From contig CAYNKA010000003.1 in the NCBI GenBank assembly GCA_964397655.1, forward strand, positions 310,001 to 374,000: a DNA stretch of 64,000 nucleotides, in the 5' to 3' direction. Positions 8,350-15,718 of this stretch are shown in pieces. This stretch comes from CAYNKA01 sp964397655 (lineage in GTDB: Bacteria; Spirochaetota; Spirochaetia; DTKZ01). Every line of letters starts with the position of its first letter. Position 1 is the first letter of the stretch. A program made the translations under genes and the position numbers. Under the pieces are notes generated by a model. The model was not told the origin of the DNA and made no database searches. It saw only the letters and a program-made list of their open reading frames with translations.

Positions 8350-10457
8350 GGCGCCCTTTTCACGTCGATGATGGTGAGCTGCAGGGTTTCCTTGTTCTGG
8401 AAGTAGTTCTTCCCGATCTGGTAGACGATGTTCACCCGGTCATTGAGGCTGAAGTCCCTGCCGACCCGCTCGGCGGAATTCCAGAAAACCGCGGGCCAGG
8501 AGTACTCGCCGGCCTTGATGAGGAGCTTCGTGTGGCATTGCTCCTTCTTGCCGACGAAATCTATGCCCGCGACGGTCACTCCCTGGGTGAGGAAGACGAG
8601 CGGCGCGTTGTGCTCGCCGTACGGCGCGAAGAAATCTATGACCTCCTCGAGCTCGGGCCTGAGGAACGTGGGGGGCAGCTCGGCGTCTATCACCACCCGT
8701 TCCTCGTCGAGAGAGAGCTCGATGCCGGGGATGATGCCTCCGAGCCTCTCCTCGAACTTCGGGTAGTCCTCCTTCCGGAGATTGAAGCCGGCGGCGAAGT
8801 CGTGCCCGCCGTAGTCGCCGAAGAGATCCGAACAGTCCTCGAGGAGCGTCAGGGCGCCGAAGCCTCGGGTGCTCCGAAGGGAACCGACGATCTTCTCGTC
8901 GAGGACGGCGCACACCGCCGAGGGCACGTTGAAGAAATTGACGAGCCTCGCGGCGAGGATTCCCGTGATGCCCCTGTGGACCTGCGGGTCGCAGACGAGC
9001 ACGAATTTGCTGCCGTAGCGTTCGAAGCTCGCCTTGGCGTCCGGGAGAATCCTCTCCCAGGCCTCGTCGCCGATCTTCTTCCTCACGCGGTTGAGCTCCA
9101 CGACGCCTTCCGCGAGCCTCTCCCGCTCCACCGCCTCGTCCGAGAGCAGGAGCCTCGCGGCCTTGTCCGGCTCTCCCATCCTCCCCGTCGCGTTGATGGC
9201 CGGCCCGATCTGCCAGGCGATCTCCCGCGACGAGAGCGGCTTTCCCGAGAGGTTCTGCAGCCGGACGAGCTCCCGGATGCCCTCCCGGGCCGAGGAATTG
9301 AGCAGATAGAGCCCGCGCTTCACGAAGATGCGGTTCTCGTTCCTTATGGGCATGAGGTCCGCGAGGGTTCCGATGGCGACGAGATCGAGGATCTTGTCGT
9401 AGCCCTCGCCGAGCGAAGGTTCCCGCTTGTGGAGCCAGGAGAGGAAGAGGTTGAGGAACACGTCCAGCTCCGAGGCCGGTCCCTCCTGATACCTCCCCAT
9501 CCTCGATGCCTCGGTGAGGCGAAGGAGGCTCTTGTTCCGGAGCGAGGGAAAAACCTTCCAGATTTCCGGGGCGGCGTCCAGGAGGCTGATCTCGGCGTCG
9601 CGGCCGAAGATCATCCTGAGCATCCCCTCCTGGACCTTCGCGTCGTAGACCAGGATTCGCCCGCCGAAGAATTTGAGCAGACGGGTCTGATTCACCTTGA
9701 CCATGCCGGGAACGATGTTCTCGGTGATCCGGTCGAGCGGTACGAGGTTCTGGAGCAGGACCGCGTCCAGGATGTAGGTCCCGTTCCCGGGACGGATGTT
9801 GAGCAGGGTGAGAGGCTCGTTGTAGAACTCGGTGGCGGCGAACCTGAGCGCCCAGATGAGCTTGGCCGCCACGCCGCAGCCCGCCAGGTCCCGGAAGGGA
9901 TAGCCGGAATCCTCCACCTTGGGATTGACGACCGCGCAGGCCGGCGGGATCTCCTCCGGCGGGTTGTGGTGGTCCACGACGATCGTGTCGACGCCGAGTT
10001 CAAGGCCCCGCTTCACCTCCTTGAGGTTGGAGATGCCGCAGTCCACGGTGACGATGAGGGTTCCGTCCTGTTTGGCGAAGTCCTCCACCGCCTCGATCGT
10101 GAGACCGTAGGGATCGTCGCCCATGGGAAGTCTCCAGGACACGTCGATCCCCATCTCCTTGAAAGCCTGAACGAGCAGGGTCATGCTCGTAATGCCGTCG
10201 ACGTCCCGGTCTCCGAACACCAGGACCTTCTCGCCTTCCTCCTTCGCCGCGAGGATCCTGTCCACGGCGTCTTCCATTTCCACGAAGAGGAAGGGATTGT
10301 GGAGGAAGCGGATCTCGTCCTCCCGATAGAAAAGGATCTCCTGGGGATCCACGATGCCCCTTCGCACGAGGATCGAGGCGGTGATGAGGCTGACGTCGTA
10401 CCTGGACGCGATCTTCCTGACCATTTCCTGGTCGAGGGGGTTCTTTTCCCAAATCAT
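8346..10457 (-). CDS. recJ: Single-stranded-DNA-specific exonuclease RecJ
   Basis: 703 residues, starting at ATG 10457. DHH-family motifs are present: GDRDVDG near residue 80 (motif I), TVDCGIS, VDHHNPPE (the DHH motif), and later GTLADLMP. The DHHA1 part carries the GITGILAARL-type motif and the C terminus is an OB-fold. RecJ degrades single-stranded DNA 5' to 3' in RecFOR recombination and mismatch repair; recO lies elsewhere in the same window. The frame is open far upstream to 11168, but that extension is Arg/Gly-rich antisense-type sequence inside the pdp gene. The start overlaps the pdp stop by ATGA and the end overlaps the M23 gene start in the same way. Confidence 0.95.
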   Translation of the reverse strand: MIWEKNPLDQEMVRKIASRYDVSLITASILVRRGIVDPQEILFYREDEIRFLHNPFLFVEMEDAVDRILAAKEEGEKVLVFGDRDVDGITSMTLLVQAFKEMGIDVSWRLPMGDDPYGLTIEAVEDFAKQDGTLIVTVDCGISNLKEVKRGLELGVDTIVVDHHNPPEEIPPACAVVNPKVEDSGYPFRDLAGCGVAAKLIWALRFAATEFYNEPLTLLNIRPGNGTYILDAVLLQNLVPLDRITENIVPGMVKVNQTRLLKFFGGRILVYDAKVQEGMLRMIFGRDAEISLLDAAPEIWKVFPSLRNKSLLRLTEASRMGRYQEGPASELDVFLNLFLSWLHKREPSLGEGYDKILDLVAIGTLADLMPIRNENRIFVKRGLYLLNSSAREGIRELVRLQNLSGKPLSSREIAWQIGPAINATGRMGEPDKAARLLLSDEAVERERLAEGVVELNRVRKKIGDEAWERILPDAKASFERYGSKFVLVCDPQVHRGITGILAARLVNFFNVPSAVCAVLDEKIVGSLRSTRGFGALTLLEDCSDLFGDYGGHDFAAGFNLRKEDYPKFEERLGGIIPGIELSLDEERVVIDAELPPTFLRPELEEVIDFFAPYGEHNAPLVFLTQGVTVAGIDFVGKKEQCHTKLLIKAGEYSWPAVFWNSAERVGRDFSLNDRVNIVYQIGKNYFQNKETLQLTIIDVKRAP

Positions 10458-11770
10458 AGGGCGGCGGTTTCCTTCAGGATCATCGGCTTCGCCGGCTCGG
10501 GCCTTTCCGCCACGTGCACGGCCTCCGCGAGAAGGCGGCCCGCGGCCTCCGCGTCGCCGTTCTTCTCGGCATAATAACGGAGCAGGATTTCCCCGCGCTT
10601 CACCCGGTCTCCCCGCTTTTTCTCGAAGACGACGCCCACGTCCGGATGCACGGGATCGTCGGTCCTGTTCCGTCCCGCGCCGAGCAGAACCGCGGCGAGG
10701 CCGATCCTGTAGGCCTCCGCACGGGTCACGATACCGTCGCAGGGACTCGCGATCACGCACTCGATCTTCGCACGGCGCTTTCCGAGCTGCGCTTCGAAGG
10801 CCGCGGGATCGCCGCCCTGGGCCGCGATGTTCCGGAGAAAGAGCCGGTAGGGGTCCCCCGAGGCGAGCTTCGTCCTGCACAGCTCCGTCCCCTCGTCCGC
10901 GCTCCGCGCCTTGCCGCCCGCGACGAGCATCCAGGCCGCGAGCCGGAGGGTCACCTCCATGAGGTCCTCCCGGCCGGCGACGTCTCCCCGCAGACAGAGG
11001 GCGGATTCCTCGGCCTCGAGGAAGTTGCCCACCATGCGGCCGAGGGGCTCGTCCATGTTCGTAATGACCGCGGCTATCTTCCGGCCGAGGCTCCTTCCCG
11101 TCGCGACCAGGGAATCGGCGAGGGCCTCCGCATCGGCGAGACTCTTCATGAAGGCCCCGTCGCCGCATTTGACGTCGAACACGAGGGACTCGGCGCCCTC
11201 GGCGAATTTCTTGGAGAGGATGCTCGCGGTGATGAGCGGCACCGACTCCACGGTGCCGGTCACGTCGCGGAGCGCATAGAGGAGGCGGTCCGCCGGAACG
11301 ATCTTCTCGCTCTGGCCGGTCATCGCGAAGCCCGTTTCGGAGAGGATGCGGCGGAAATCCTCGGGCCTCCGGGCGATCGTGTAGCCCGGTATGGCCTCGA
11401 GCTTGTCGAGGGTGCCTCCTGTGTGCCCGAGGGAGCGGCCGCTCATCATGGGGACCTTGATCCCGAAGCAGGCGGCGAGCGGCGCCAGGATGAGCGAGAC
11501 CTTGTCCCCCACCCCGCCGGTGGAGTGCTTGTCCACGAAGGGACCGGGGATGCCGGAGAGATCGAGGGTTTCGCCCGAGGCGATCATCTCGCGGGTGAGA
11601 ATGCCGGTTTCTCGGCTCGTCATGCCGCGGAAAAAAATCGCCATGAGCCAGGCCGATACCTGATAGTCGGGGATCTCGCCGGCCACGTAGCCCCGGACGA
11701 AGAACCGGATCTCTTCCTCCGAAAGTTCCCCTCCGTTCCGTTTCTTCACGATGATGTCGAGCGCCCGCAT
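10454..11770 (-). CDS. pdp: Pyrimidine-nucleoside / thymidine phosphorylase
   Basis: 438 residues from ATG 11770 with GGAGG upstream. The family signature appears as SGRSLGHTGGTLDKLE, the phosphate-binding region as KHSTGGVGDK, and the substrate loop with R and K in LLYALRDVTGTV. These enzymes cleave thymidine or uridine with phosphate to base and (deoxy)ribose-1-phosphate in nucleoside salvage. Whether this one is thymidine-specific (DeoA) or broad (Pdp) cannot be decided from motifs. First gene of the operon with recJ and the M23 peptidase. Its Shine-Dalgarno adjoins a small hairpin (11778-11792). Confidence 0.9.
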   Translation of the reverse strand: MRALDIIVKKRNGGELSEEEIRFFVRGYVAGEIPDYQVSAWLMAIFFRGMTSRETGILTREMIASGETLDLSGIPGPFVDKHSTGGVGDKVSLILAPLAACFGIKVPMMSGRSLGHTGGTLDKLEAIPGYTIARRPEDFRRILSETGFAMTGQSEKIVPADRLLYALRDVTGTVESVPLITASILSKKFAEGAESLVFDVKCGDGAFMKSLADAEALADSLVATGRSLGRKIAAVITNMDEPLGRMVGNFLEAEESALCLRGDVAGREDLMEVTLRLAAWMLVAGGKARSADEGTELCRTKLASGDPYRLFLRNIAAQGGDPAAFEAQLGKRRAKIECVIASPCDGIVTRAEAYRIGLAAVLLGAGRNRTDDPVHPDVGVVFEKKRGDRVKRGEILLRYYAEKNGDAEAAGRLLAEAVHVAERPEPAKPMILKETAAL

Positions 11771-11777
11771 GGCACCT

Positions 11778-11792
11778 CCTGCCTCAGGCAGG
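11778..11792 (-). promoter_or_regulatory. Hairpin next to the pdp ribosome binding site
   Basis: A perfect 6-base-pair stem with a 3-base loop (CCTGCC-tga-GGCAGG on the minus strand). Its 3' arm contains the first GG of the GGAGG that serves pdp, so folding would partly hide the ribosome binding site. Confidence 0.4.
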
Positions 11793-11813
11793 ATAGCACG
11801 GTTTCGGGGATTT

Positions 11814-11838
11814 GGCATCACCTCAGAGCGGGTGTGCC
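11814..11838. other. Intergenic hairpin between the lipoprotein remnant and pdp
   Basis: GGCA-t-CACC pairs with GGTGTGCC around an 8-base loop. It has no T run on either strand, so it may be a processing or weak termination structure. Confidence 0.3.
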
Positions 11839-11887
11839 AGGAAAAGCAGCGGAGGTTCCCGACGAAAATCCGAACTGAATCCGCCGC

Positions 11888-12426
11888 TTATTTGACCGAT
11901 TTGACCCAATGGATCACGTTGACCTTGATCTCCACATTGGTCAGGTCGGAATCGGCCGTATTGTAAGCCTGCGCGACGTCCTGCCAGACTACGATAGTGC
12001 CGCCTTCCGTGCTCCATACGGGGAAATATATATATATTCTTTCGAATAAGCTCCAGCGGGCAGGGTCCTGATATATGCGGTTCCCGAACCCGGCGAATTG
12101 GTCGACGTCTACGCGAGACCGATGGTCTTGGTCACGGCGGCGCCGTTCTTCAGAAACACTTCCAGGATGAGTCCGCTGACATTTCCGCTGGGAAAGGTAA
12201 ACGACGCGCCGTTCACGAACCCCGATTGGGAGATGGTCGTAGCGGTTCCATTCGCAGGCCAGAATTGAACCGCGTACTTCAAGAGATCGTCCACCTGAGT
12301 TCTCGTGTAATACAGAGTCGAATCGAAATCCGCCCCGCTTCCTCCGTTGTCGTCCCCGGAACCCGTGGAACACCCTGAAACGCCTAAAAGCACGAACACC
12401 GCAAACGCCGACATGAGTTTTCTCAT
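11888..12426 (-). pseudogene. Lipoprotein gene broken by one frameshift
   Basis: Starts at ATG 12426 with GAGGAGGA upstream and encodes a type II signal peptide with lipobox GVSGC, then a Gly/Asp-rich linker. The first frame runs to TAG at 12109. Directly after, a different frame continues with plausible protein sequence (GTIVVWQDVAQAYNTADSD) to a stop at 11888. The total is 539 bases, one short of a multiple of three, so a single missing base would join both parts into a 179-residue lipoprotein. No slippery heptamer was seen near the junction, so mutation or a sequencing error is likelier than programmed frameshifting. A 12-base AT repeat lies at 12026-12037 within the second part. The family is unknown. 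Confidence 0.6.
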
Positions 12427-12514
12427 GATCGATCCTCCTCTCGAAATTTTTACTTGTTGGAATTGTACCATCGGGACCGGGGCGGGGGTATTCGTAAAAA
12501 TCTACGTAATTCCG

Positions 12515-12895
12515 TCAATCCCGGGGGAAAAGATCGAGGGAGTATTTTCTTATTTGGCTGTCGGTCGTGACGAATGCGAGCTTCTCGCTTTTCGCCTGGG
12601 CGATGAGCAGCCGGTCGAAGGGGTCCCGATGGAGGAGCGGCAAGCCTTCGAGTTCCTCGATATGGCGAAACAGGATGGGAAGTTCGCGAAAGCCTTCTTC
12701 TTCGAGCTCCCGGGTGTAGTCATCGGGAAGAACTATCTTGCCGAGCTGTTTCTTGATCGCGATCTCCCACACGGAAGCGGTGCTCACGAAAACCAGGTTG
12801 TCGGGATCGCCGAGCGCGGTACGGACTTCAGAAGGCAGGGCCGCATCGTCGGCGAGCCACCAGAGAAGAATATGGGTATCGATGAGCAAATTCAC
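12515..12895 (-). CDS. vapC: PIN-domain toxin, VapC family
   Basis: 126 residues, normal PIN-domain length. Acidic active-site residues are visible: Asp in LLIDTHILLWWL (residue 6), Glu in ASVWEIAIKK (about 44) and Asp in DPFDRLLIAQA (about 90). VapC toxins are Mg-dependent ribonucleases that cut tRNA or rRNA. The gene overlaps its antitoxin gene by 4 bases, the usual coupled arrangement. All catalytic positions look intact. Confidence 0.9.
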   Translation of the reverse strand: MNLLIDTHILLWWLADDAALPSEVRTALGDPDNLVFVSTASVWEIAIKKQLGKIVLPDDYTRELEEEGFRELPILFRHIEELEGLPLLHRDPFDRLLIAQAKSEKLAFVTTDSQIRKYSLDLFPRD

Positions 12896-13152
12896 GGCTT
12901 CTCCGCCGCTTCGAGCCCGAAGGCCGCGGCGATATCCGCCGGGAGCTCGTCGAAATCTTTTTCGATTCGGATTCTGCCTTTATACGCTCCCGGCCGCCGC
13001 TCCTTCCGATAGTCCCTGTAGGAAAGCAGCACCGCCACCGGTTTTCCGGCCTTGTTGATGATGACGCTCTCTCCCGCCTGCACCTTTTCTATCAACGCCG
13101 AAAGATTCGCCTTCGCTTCGGTTATCGTGTCTACGATCACAAGAGCCTCCAT
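12892..13152 (-). CDS. Phd/YefM-type antitoxin paired with VapC
   Basis: 86 residues. The N-terminal 55 residues fit the Phd/YefM DNA-binding fold (start IVDTITEAKANLSALIEKVQAGESVIINKAGKPVAVL in pattern), and the C-terminal 30 residues would wrap the toxin. It neutralises VapC and, with it, represses the operon. Its ATG lies inside a 17-base perfect palindrome, the probable operator. Confidence 0.88.
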   Translation of the reverse strand: MEALVIVDTITEAKANLSALIEKVQAGESVIINKAGKPVAVLLSYRDYRKERRPGAYKGRIRIEKDFDELPADIAAAFGLEAAEKP

Positions 13153-13167
13153 CGGACCTGGTCCGAT
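13151..13167 (-). promoter_or_regulatory. 17-base palindromic operator of the vapC pair
   Basis: ATCGGACC-T-GGTCCGAT is a perfect palindrome with 8-base arms. It overlaps the antitoxin start codon and lies just after the predicted transcription start, as expected for autorepression by the antitoxin. Confidence 0.6.
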
Positions 13168-13178
13168 CTGGTCTTATA

Positions 13179-13207
13179 AATATACTCCGCTTTACTCGCC
13201 AGTTCAA
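13179..13207 (-). promoter_or_regulatory. Promoter of the antitoxin-vapC operon
   Basis: Minus-strand TTGAAC (13207-13202), a 17-base spacer and TATATT (13184-13179); start near 13172, leader of about 20 bases. Confidence 0.65.
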
Positions 13208-13223
13208 GCCGGAGCTGAAAAAA

Positions 13224-13565
13224 CTAATCCAAGAACAGGATGCGGAGATTCCGCCGGAGGAGTTTCATCTGCTCCGCCGAAAGCCGGCCCACCTGCTCCT
13301 GGAAACGCCGATTGTCCACCGCCCGAACCTGGTCCACGAGCACGTCCGAGGACCGGGAAAGGCCGTTGACGTCATCCTCCAGGTGGACCCGAAGAAAACT
13401 CGCCTCGGGAACCACTGAGGAGGTGATCGGGCAGACTACGGTGCTCGGATGAAACCGGTTGAGGAGATCCGTCTGCACCACCACGACTGGACGGACCTTC
13501 CCCGGTTCGGTGCCGAAGCGTGGGTTGAGGTCCGCGAGGTAGATGAAGTATCTACGAATCTTCAT
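13224..13565 (-). CDS. MazF/PemK-type ribonuclease toxin
   Basis: 113 residues from ATG 13565, standard MazF length. The fold signatures are the N-terminal strand IYLADLNPRFGTEPGKVRPVVV (the conserved GxExxKxRP element), the central VVCPITS and the SDVLVDQVRAVD segment near the end. These toxins are sequence-specific endoribonucleases. It overlaps the RHH antitoxin gene by 14 bases. The frame is open upstream to 13775, but that part is antisense to the antitoxin and is Arg/Pro/Thr-rich. Confidence 0.88.
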   Translation of the reverse strand: MKIRRYFIYLADLNPRFGTEPGKVRPVVVVQTDLLNRFHPSTVVCPITSSVVPEASFLRVHLEDDVNGLSRSSDVLVDQVRAVDNRRFQEQVGRLSAEQMKLLRRNLRILFLD

Positions 13566-13803
13566 GCAAGGCCTCGCCGTCTTCCAGCGCTTCCATTTCC
13601 TTGAGCGTCTCCATCGACGAGGCGTACACCGCGGCGGATTCCTTGACGAGGAGGGCGGCCAGTTCCTTTCTGCGGAAGTGCCGGTTGTAGTAGTCGACGG
13701 CCTCGTTGATGTAGGCATTCCGTGGCTTCCCAAGGCGTTTGATGGTTTTTTCCGCTTCCCGGAAAACGGCATCATCGAGTTTCAGCGAGATATTTTTCGA
13801 CAT
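13552..13803 (-). CDS. Ribbon-helix-helix antitoxin paired with MazF-like toxin
   Basis: 83 residues from ATG 13803 with GGAGG seven bases upstream. The N-terminal 45 residues have the CopG/RHH pattern (a short strand SKNISLKLDD followed by two helices with NAYINEAVDYYNR). The C terminus is acidic, helical and toxin-binding. It should repress its own operon and block the toxin. Confidence 0.85.
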   Translation of the reverse strand: MSKNISLKLDDAVFREAEKTIKRLGKPRNAYINEAVDYYNRHFRRKELAALLVKESAAVYASSMETLKEMEALEDGEALHEDS

Positions 13804-13811
13804 GCAACGGC

Positions 13812-13823
13812 CTCCACGTGGAG
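13812..13823 (-). promoter_or_regulatory. 12-base palindrome over the antitoxin ribosome binding site
   Basis: CTCCACGTGGAG is a perfect palindrome lying between the -10 box and the start codon of the RHH antitoxin and containing its Shine-Dalgarno. Probable operator. Confidence 0.45.
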
Positions 13824-13833
13824 TGATACCGAT

Positions 13834-13862
13834 AGTATATACCAGGAGAATCACCGTAACAA
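13834..13862 (-). promoter_or_regulatory. Promoter of the RHH-MazF operon
   Basis: Minus-strand TTGTTA (13862-13857), a 17-base spacer and TATACT (13839-13834), start near 13827. Confidence 0.65.
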
Positions 13863-13993
13863 GACTTTCGATTTGAAGATGGATGCTACGGCGATTTCCG
13901 ACATCGCCGATTTGAGCCAAGCGAAATTCACGGATCCCATACCGTTACGATCGGATCGTTACTCCACGTAATCCATTTTCCGGCATTTTTTCG

Positions 13994-14022
13994 TTCGTTT
14001 TCCAGCGAGCCCTGATTATATT
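13994..14022 (+). promoter_or_regulatory. Possible lipocalin promoter
   Basis: TTCGTT, 17 bases, TATATT; start near 14029, 22 bases ahead of the ATG. The -35 box is weak. Confidence 0.35.
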
Positions 14023-14050
14023 GTTAATACCACAAGAGGGAGAAATATTC

Positions 14051-14575
14051 ATGAAAGTACTTGCCGCTTTTGGATCCAGCATCATTGCGATTGTTTTTTT
14101 CGGATGCGCAACGATGCCTAAAGGAGCAACGACCGTTCAAAATTTCGAAAAAGAAAAATATCTCGGCAAATGGTATGAAATAGCCAGATTTGATTTTAGA
14201 TTCGAAAAAGATTTGAACAATACCTCGGCGGAATATTCGATTCTCGAAAACGGGAATATCGGTGTTGTGAATAGAGGCTATAATTACAAAAAGAACGAGT
14301 GGAAAGAAGCACGTGGGCAAGCTAGATTCAGGGGCAAGGATTCCGTAGGGGAACTGGAAGTATCGTTCTTCGGACCATTCTATTCTGCGTATAACATCCT
14401 TGCGCTGGATAATGAATACCGATATGCTTTGATAGCCGGCAAAAGCACCGAATATTTATGGATTCTGTCGCGTGAAAAGCAGATTCCCGATGAAATCAAG
14501 CAGAAGTACGTGCATATCGCCGAAGCCTTGGGCTATGACACAGGCAAATTAATCTGGGTTGAGCATACTACCTAA
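14051..14575 (+). CDS. blc: Outer-membrane lipocalin (Blc family lipoprotein)
   Basis: 174 residues from ATG 14051 with AGAGGGAG upstream. Type II signal peptide with lipobox FFGC, then the lipocalin motif GKWYEIARFDFRFEK and the second conserved block YALIAGKSTEYLWILSR. Bacterial Blc-type lipocalins sit on the outer membrane and bind lysophospholipids or other hydrophobic ligands. Unlike its neighbours, the gene is visibly AT-rich, with many AAA, AAT and ATT codons, which suggests recent acquisition. It is a single gene with no operon partner. Confidence 0.9.
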   Translation: MKVLAAFGSSIIAIVFFGCATMPKGATTVQNFEKEKYLGKWYEIARFDFRFEKDLNNTSAEYSILENGNIGVVNRGYNYKKNEWKEARGQARFRGKDSVGELEVSFFGPFYSAYNILALDNEYRYALIAGKSTEYLWILSREKQIPDEIKQKYVHIAEALGYDTGKLIWVEHTT

Positions 14576-14654
14576 ACCCGAGCAGTGGTCACAATTACCG
14601 ACGGAACCGCACCTCACCCGACGCATGTTCCCTTCCCCTCTCGCGTCATCCTCC

Positions 14655-14950
14655 CTAACTCGCCTTCTTCCCCTCCACCAGCTGGGTGAGCTCGTCACGG
14701 GAGACGGCTTCCTCGTCCGTGAAATACAGGAAGGTCTTTCCCTTCTCCATTCCGCCGTGGCCTGAAAAATAAAAGAAGAGGAGATCCTCCGATCCGACCT
14801 TCAAGTTCTTCATGGCCGTCCGTAGATTCGCGGAAGCGGCGCTTTTCCCTTCGAGAACCGAAGCCTCCACATTGACGATGCCCCGCGCCTTCAGCCGGTC
14901 CAGGAATTTCTGCACGATCGCCTTGTCTCTACCGAATATACCGGCGGCCC
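14655..14950 (-). pseudogene. Truncated caspase-like (C14) fragment
   Basis: The reading frame (open 15023-14655) encodes a typical caspase p20 middle part: helix with KAIVQKFLDRLKARGI, strand LLFFYFSGHGG carrying the catalytic His, and SRDELTQLVEG. A stop follows before the Asp-x-Cys strand that would carry the catalytic Cys. The N terminus of a normal domain (the VGID strand) is also missing and the residues before about 14945 look non-coding. A remnant is the simplest reading. It lies next to an intact caspase-domain gene of a different subtype on the other strand. Confidence 0.6.
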
Positions 14951-15047
14951 GGAGCCGCGTCAGAGGGAAATCGGGTAGTTTTCGGGTAAGTCGGCGGCCG
15001 GAGACCCGCGACGACCGCGGCACGTGCTCTCGGCTCGGCTCGGAAGA

Positions 15048-15077
15048 TTGACCCTCCGCCGCCCGCTGCGCGATAAT
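15048..15077 (+). promoter_or_regulatory. Promoter of the secreted protein / WD40-caspase operon
   Basis: TTGACC at 15048-15053, an 18-base spacer and GATAAT at 15072-15077; start near 15084, 34 bases before the ATG. Confidence 0.5.
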
Positions 15078-15117
15078 TCATTTGAGAGCCGTCTTCGCGA
15101 CGGCAAAGGAGGCTGCG

Positions 15118-15714
15118 ATGAAGGCAGGAAACGTGTTCATCGTGACGCTTCTCTCGACGCTCGTCGATCTGCTCGGAGCCGAGACCATCACGACGCTCGA
15201 TTTCGACTCGGTCAAAGCGGTTCACGGCAGGGTCGTCGCTGCGGGCTACCTCGCGAAGTTCGGCATCGCCTTGAGCGACGTGACGCCGGGCACGCTGGTC
15301 GTGATCGACGACGCCAAGAATTTCTACGGAGGAAGGGCGCTCGCCGCCCGGTCCGCCCCCAACGTCCTCACCCAGATAAACTCGAACGATCCGGTGAGTT
15401 ATACGCTCAGGCTTCCGTCCCCGGTCCGGTCGGTGCGGTTCACCAGGCCAGCCCTGCTCGCCGGCCCAACGGGCATCACCTTTCCCCAATGGAAGGCCGA
15501 AGCCCTCGACGAAGCGGGGAGGCTTCTTTCCCGGACGGGCGAGCCCCTGGGAAGCGGAGCCGCCTATTATTCCGACGTCCCGGCAAAGACCTTCGACCTG
15601 GAGGGACCGGGGATCAGGGCGCTGAGATTCAGTTCGAACAACATGCATTTCGCCGCATTCAGCGCCCTCGCGATCGACGATCTCGTCCTCGTCGGCGAGT
15701 CGAAGGCGGAGTAG
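15118..15714 (+). CDS. Secreted protein of unknown function, partner of WD40-caspase
   Basis: 198 residues from ATG 15118 with AAAGGAGG upstream. The first 20 residues form a signal peptide. The rest is strand-rich with no Cys, and opens with TLDFDSV and ends with AIDDLVLVG, a layout often seen in jelly-roll or carbohydrate-binding-like sandwiches. No family was recognised with certainty. It ends 4 bases before the start of the WD40-caspase gene, so the two proteins are made together and both are exported; a ligand- or surface-binding partner is a reasonable guess only. Confidence 0.75.
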   Translation: MKAGNVFIVTLLSTLVDLLGAETITTLDFDSVKAVHGRVVAAGYLAKFGIALSDVTPGTLVVIDDAKNFYGGRALAARSAPNVLTQINSNDPVSYTLRLPSPVRSVRFTRPALLAGPTGITFPQWKAEALDEAGRLLSRTGEPLGSGAAYYSDVPAKTFDLEGPGIRALRFSSNNMHFAAFSALAIDDLVLVGESKAE

Positions 15715-15718
15715 CCTC

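Noticed and set aside
10458..11168. N-terminal extension of the recJ frame
   Set aside because: Arg/Gly-rich sequence lying inside pdp in another frame; recJ homology begins at ATG 10457, which overlaps the pdp stop in the usual ATGA way.
12089..12130. Programmed -1 frameshifting in the lipoprotein gene
   Set aside because: No slippery X-XXY-YYZ heptamer or downstream pseudoknot was visible near the junction; a simple mutation or read error is likelier.
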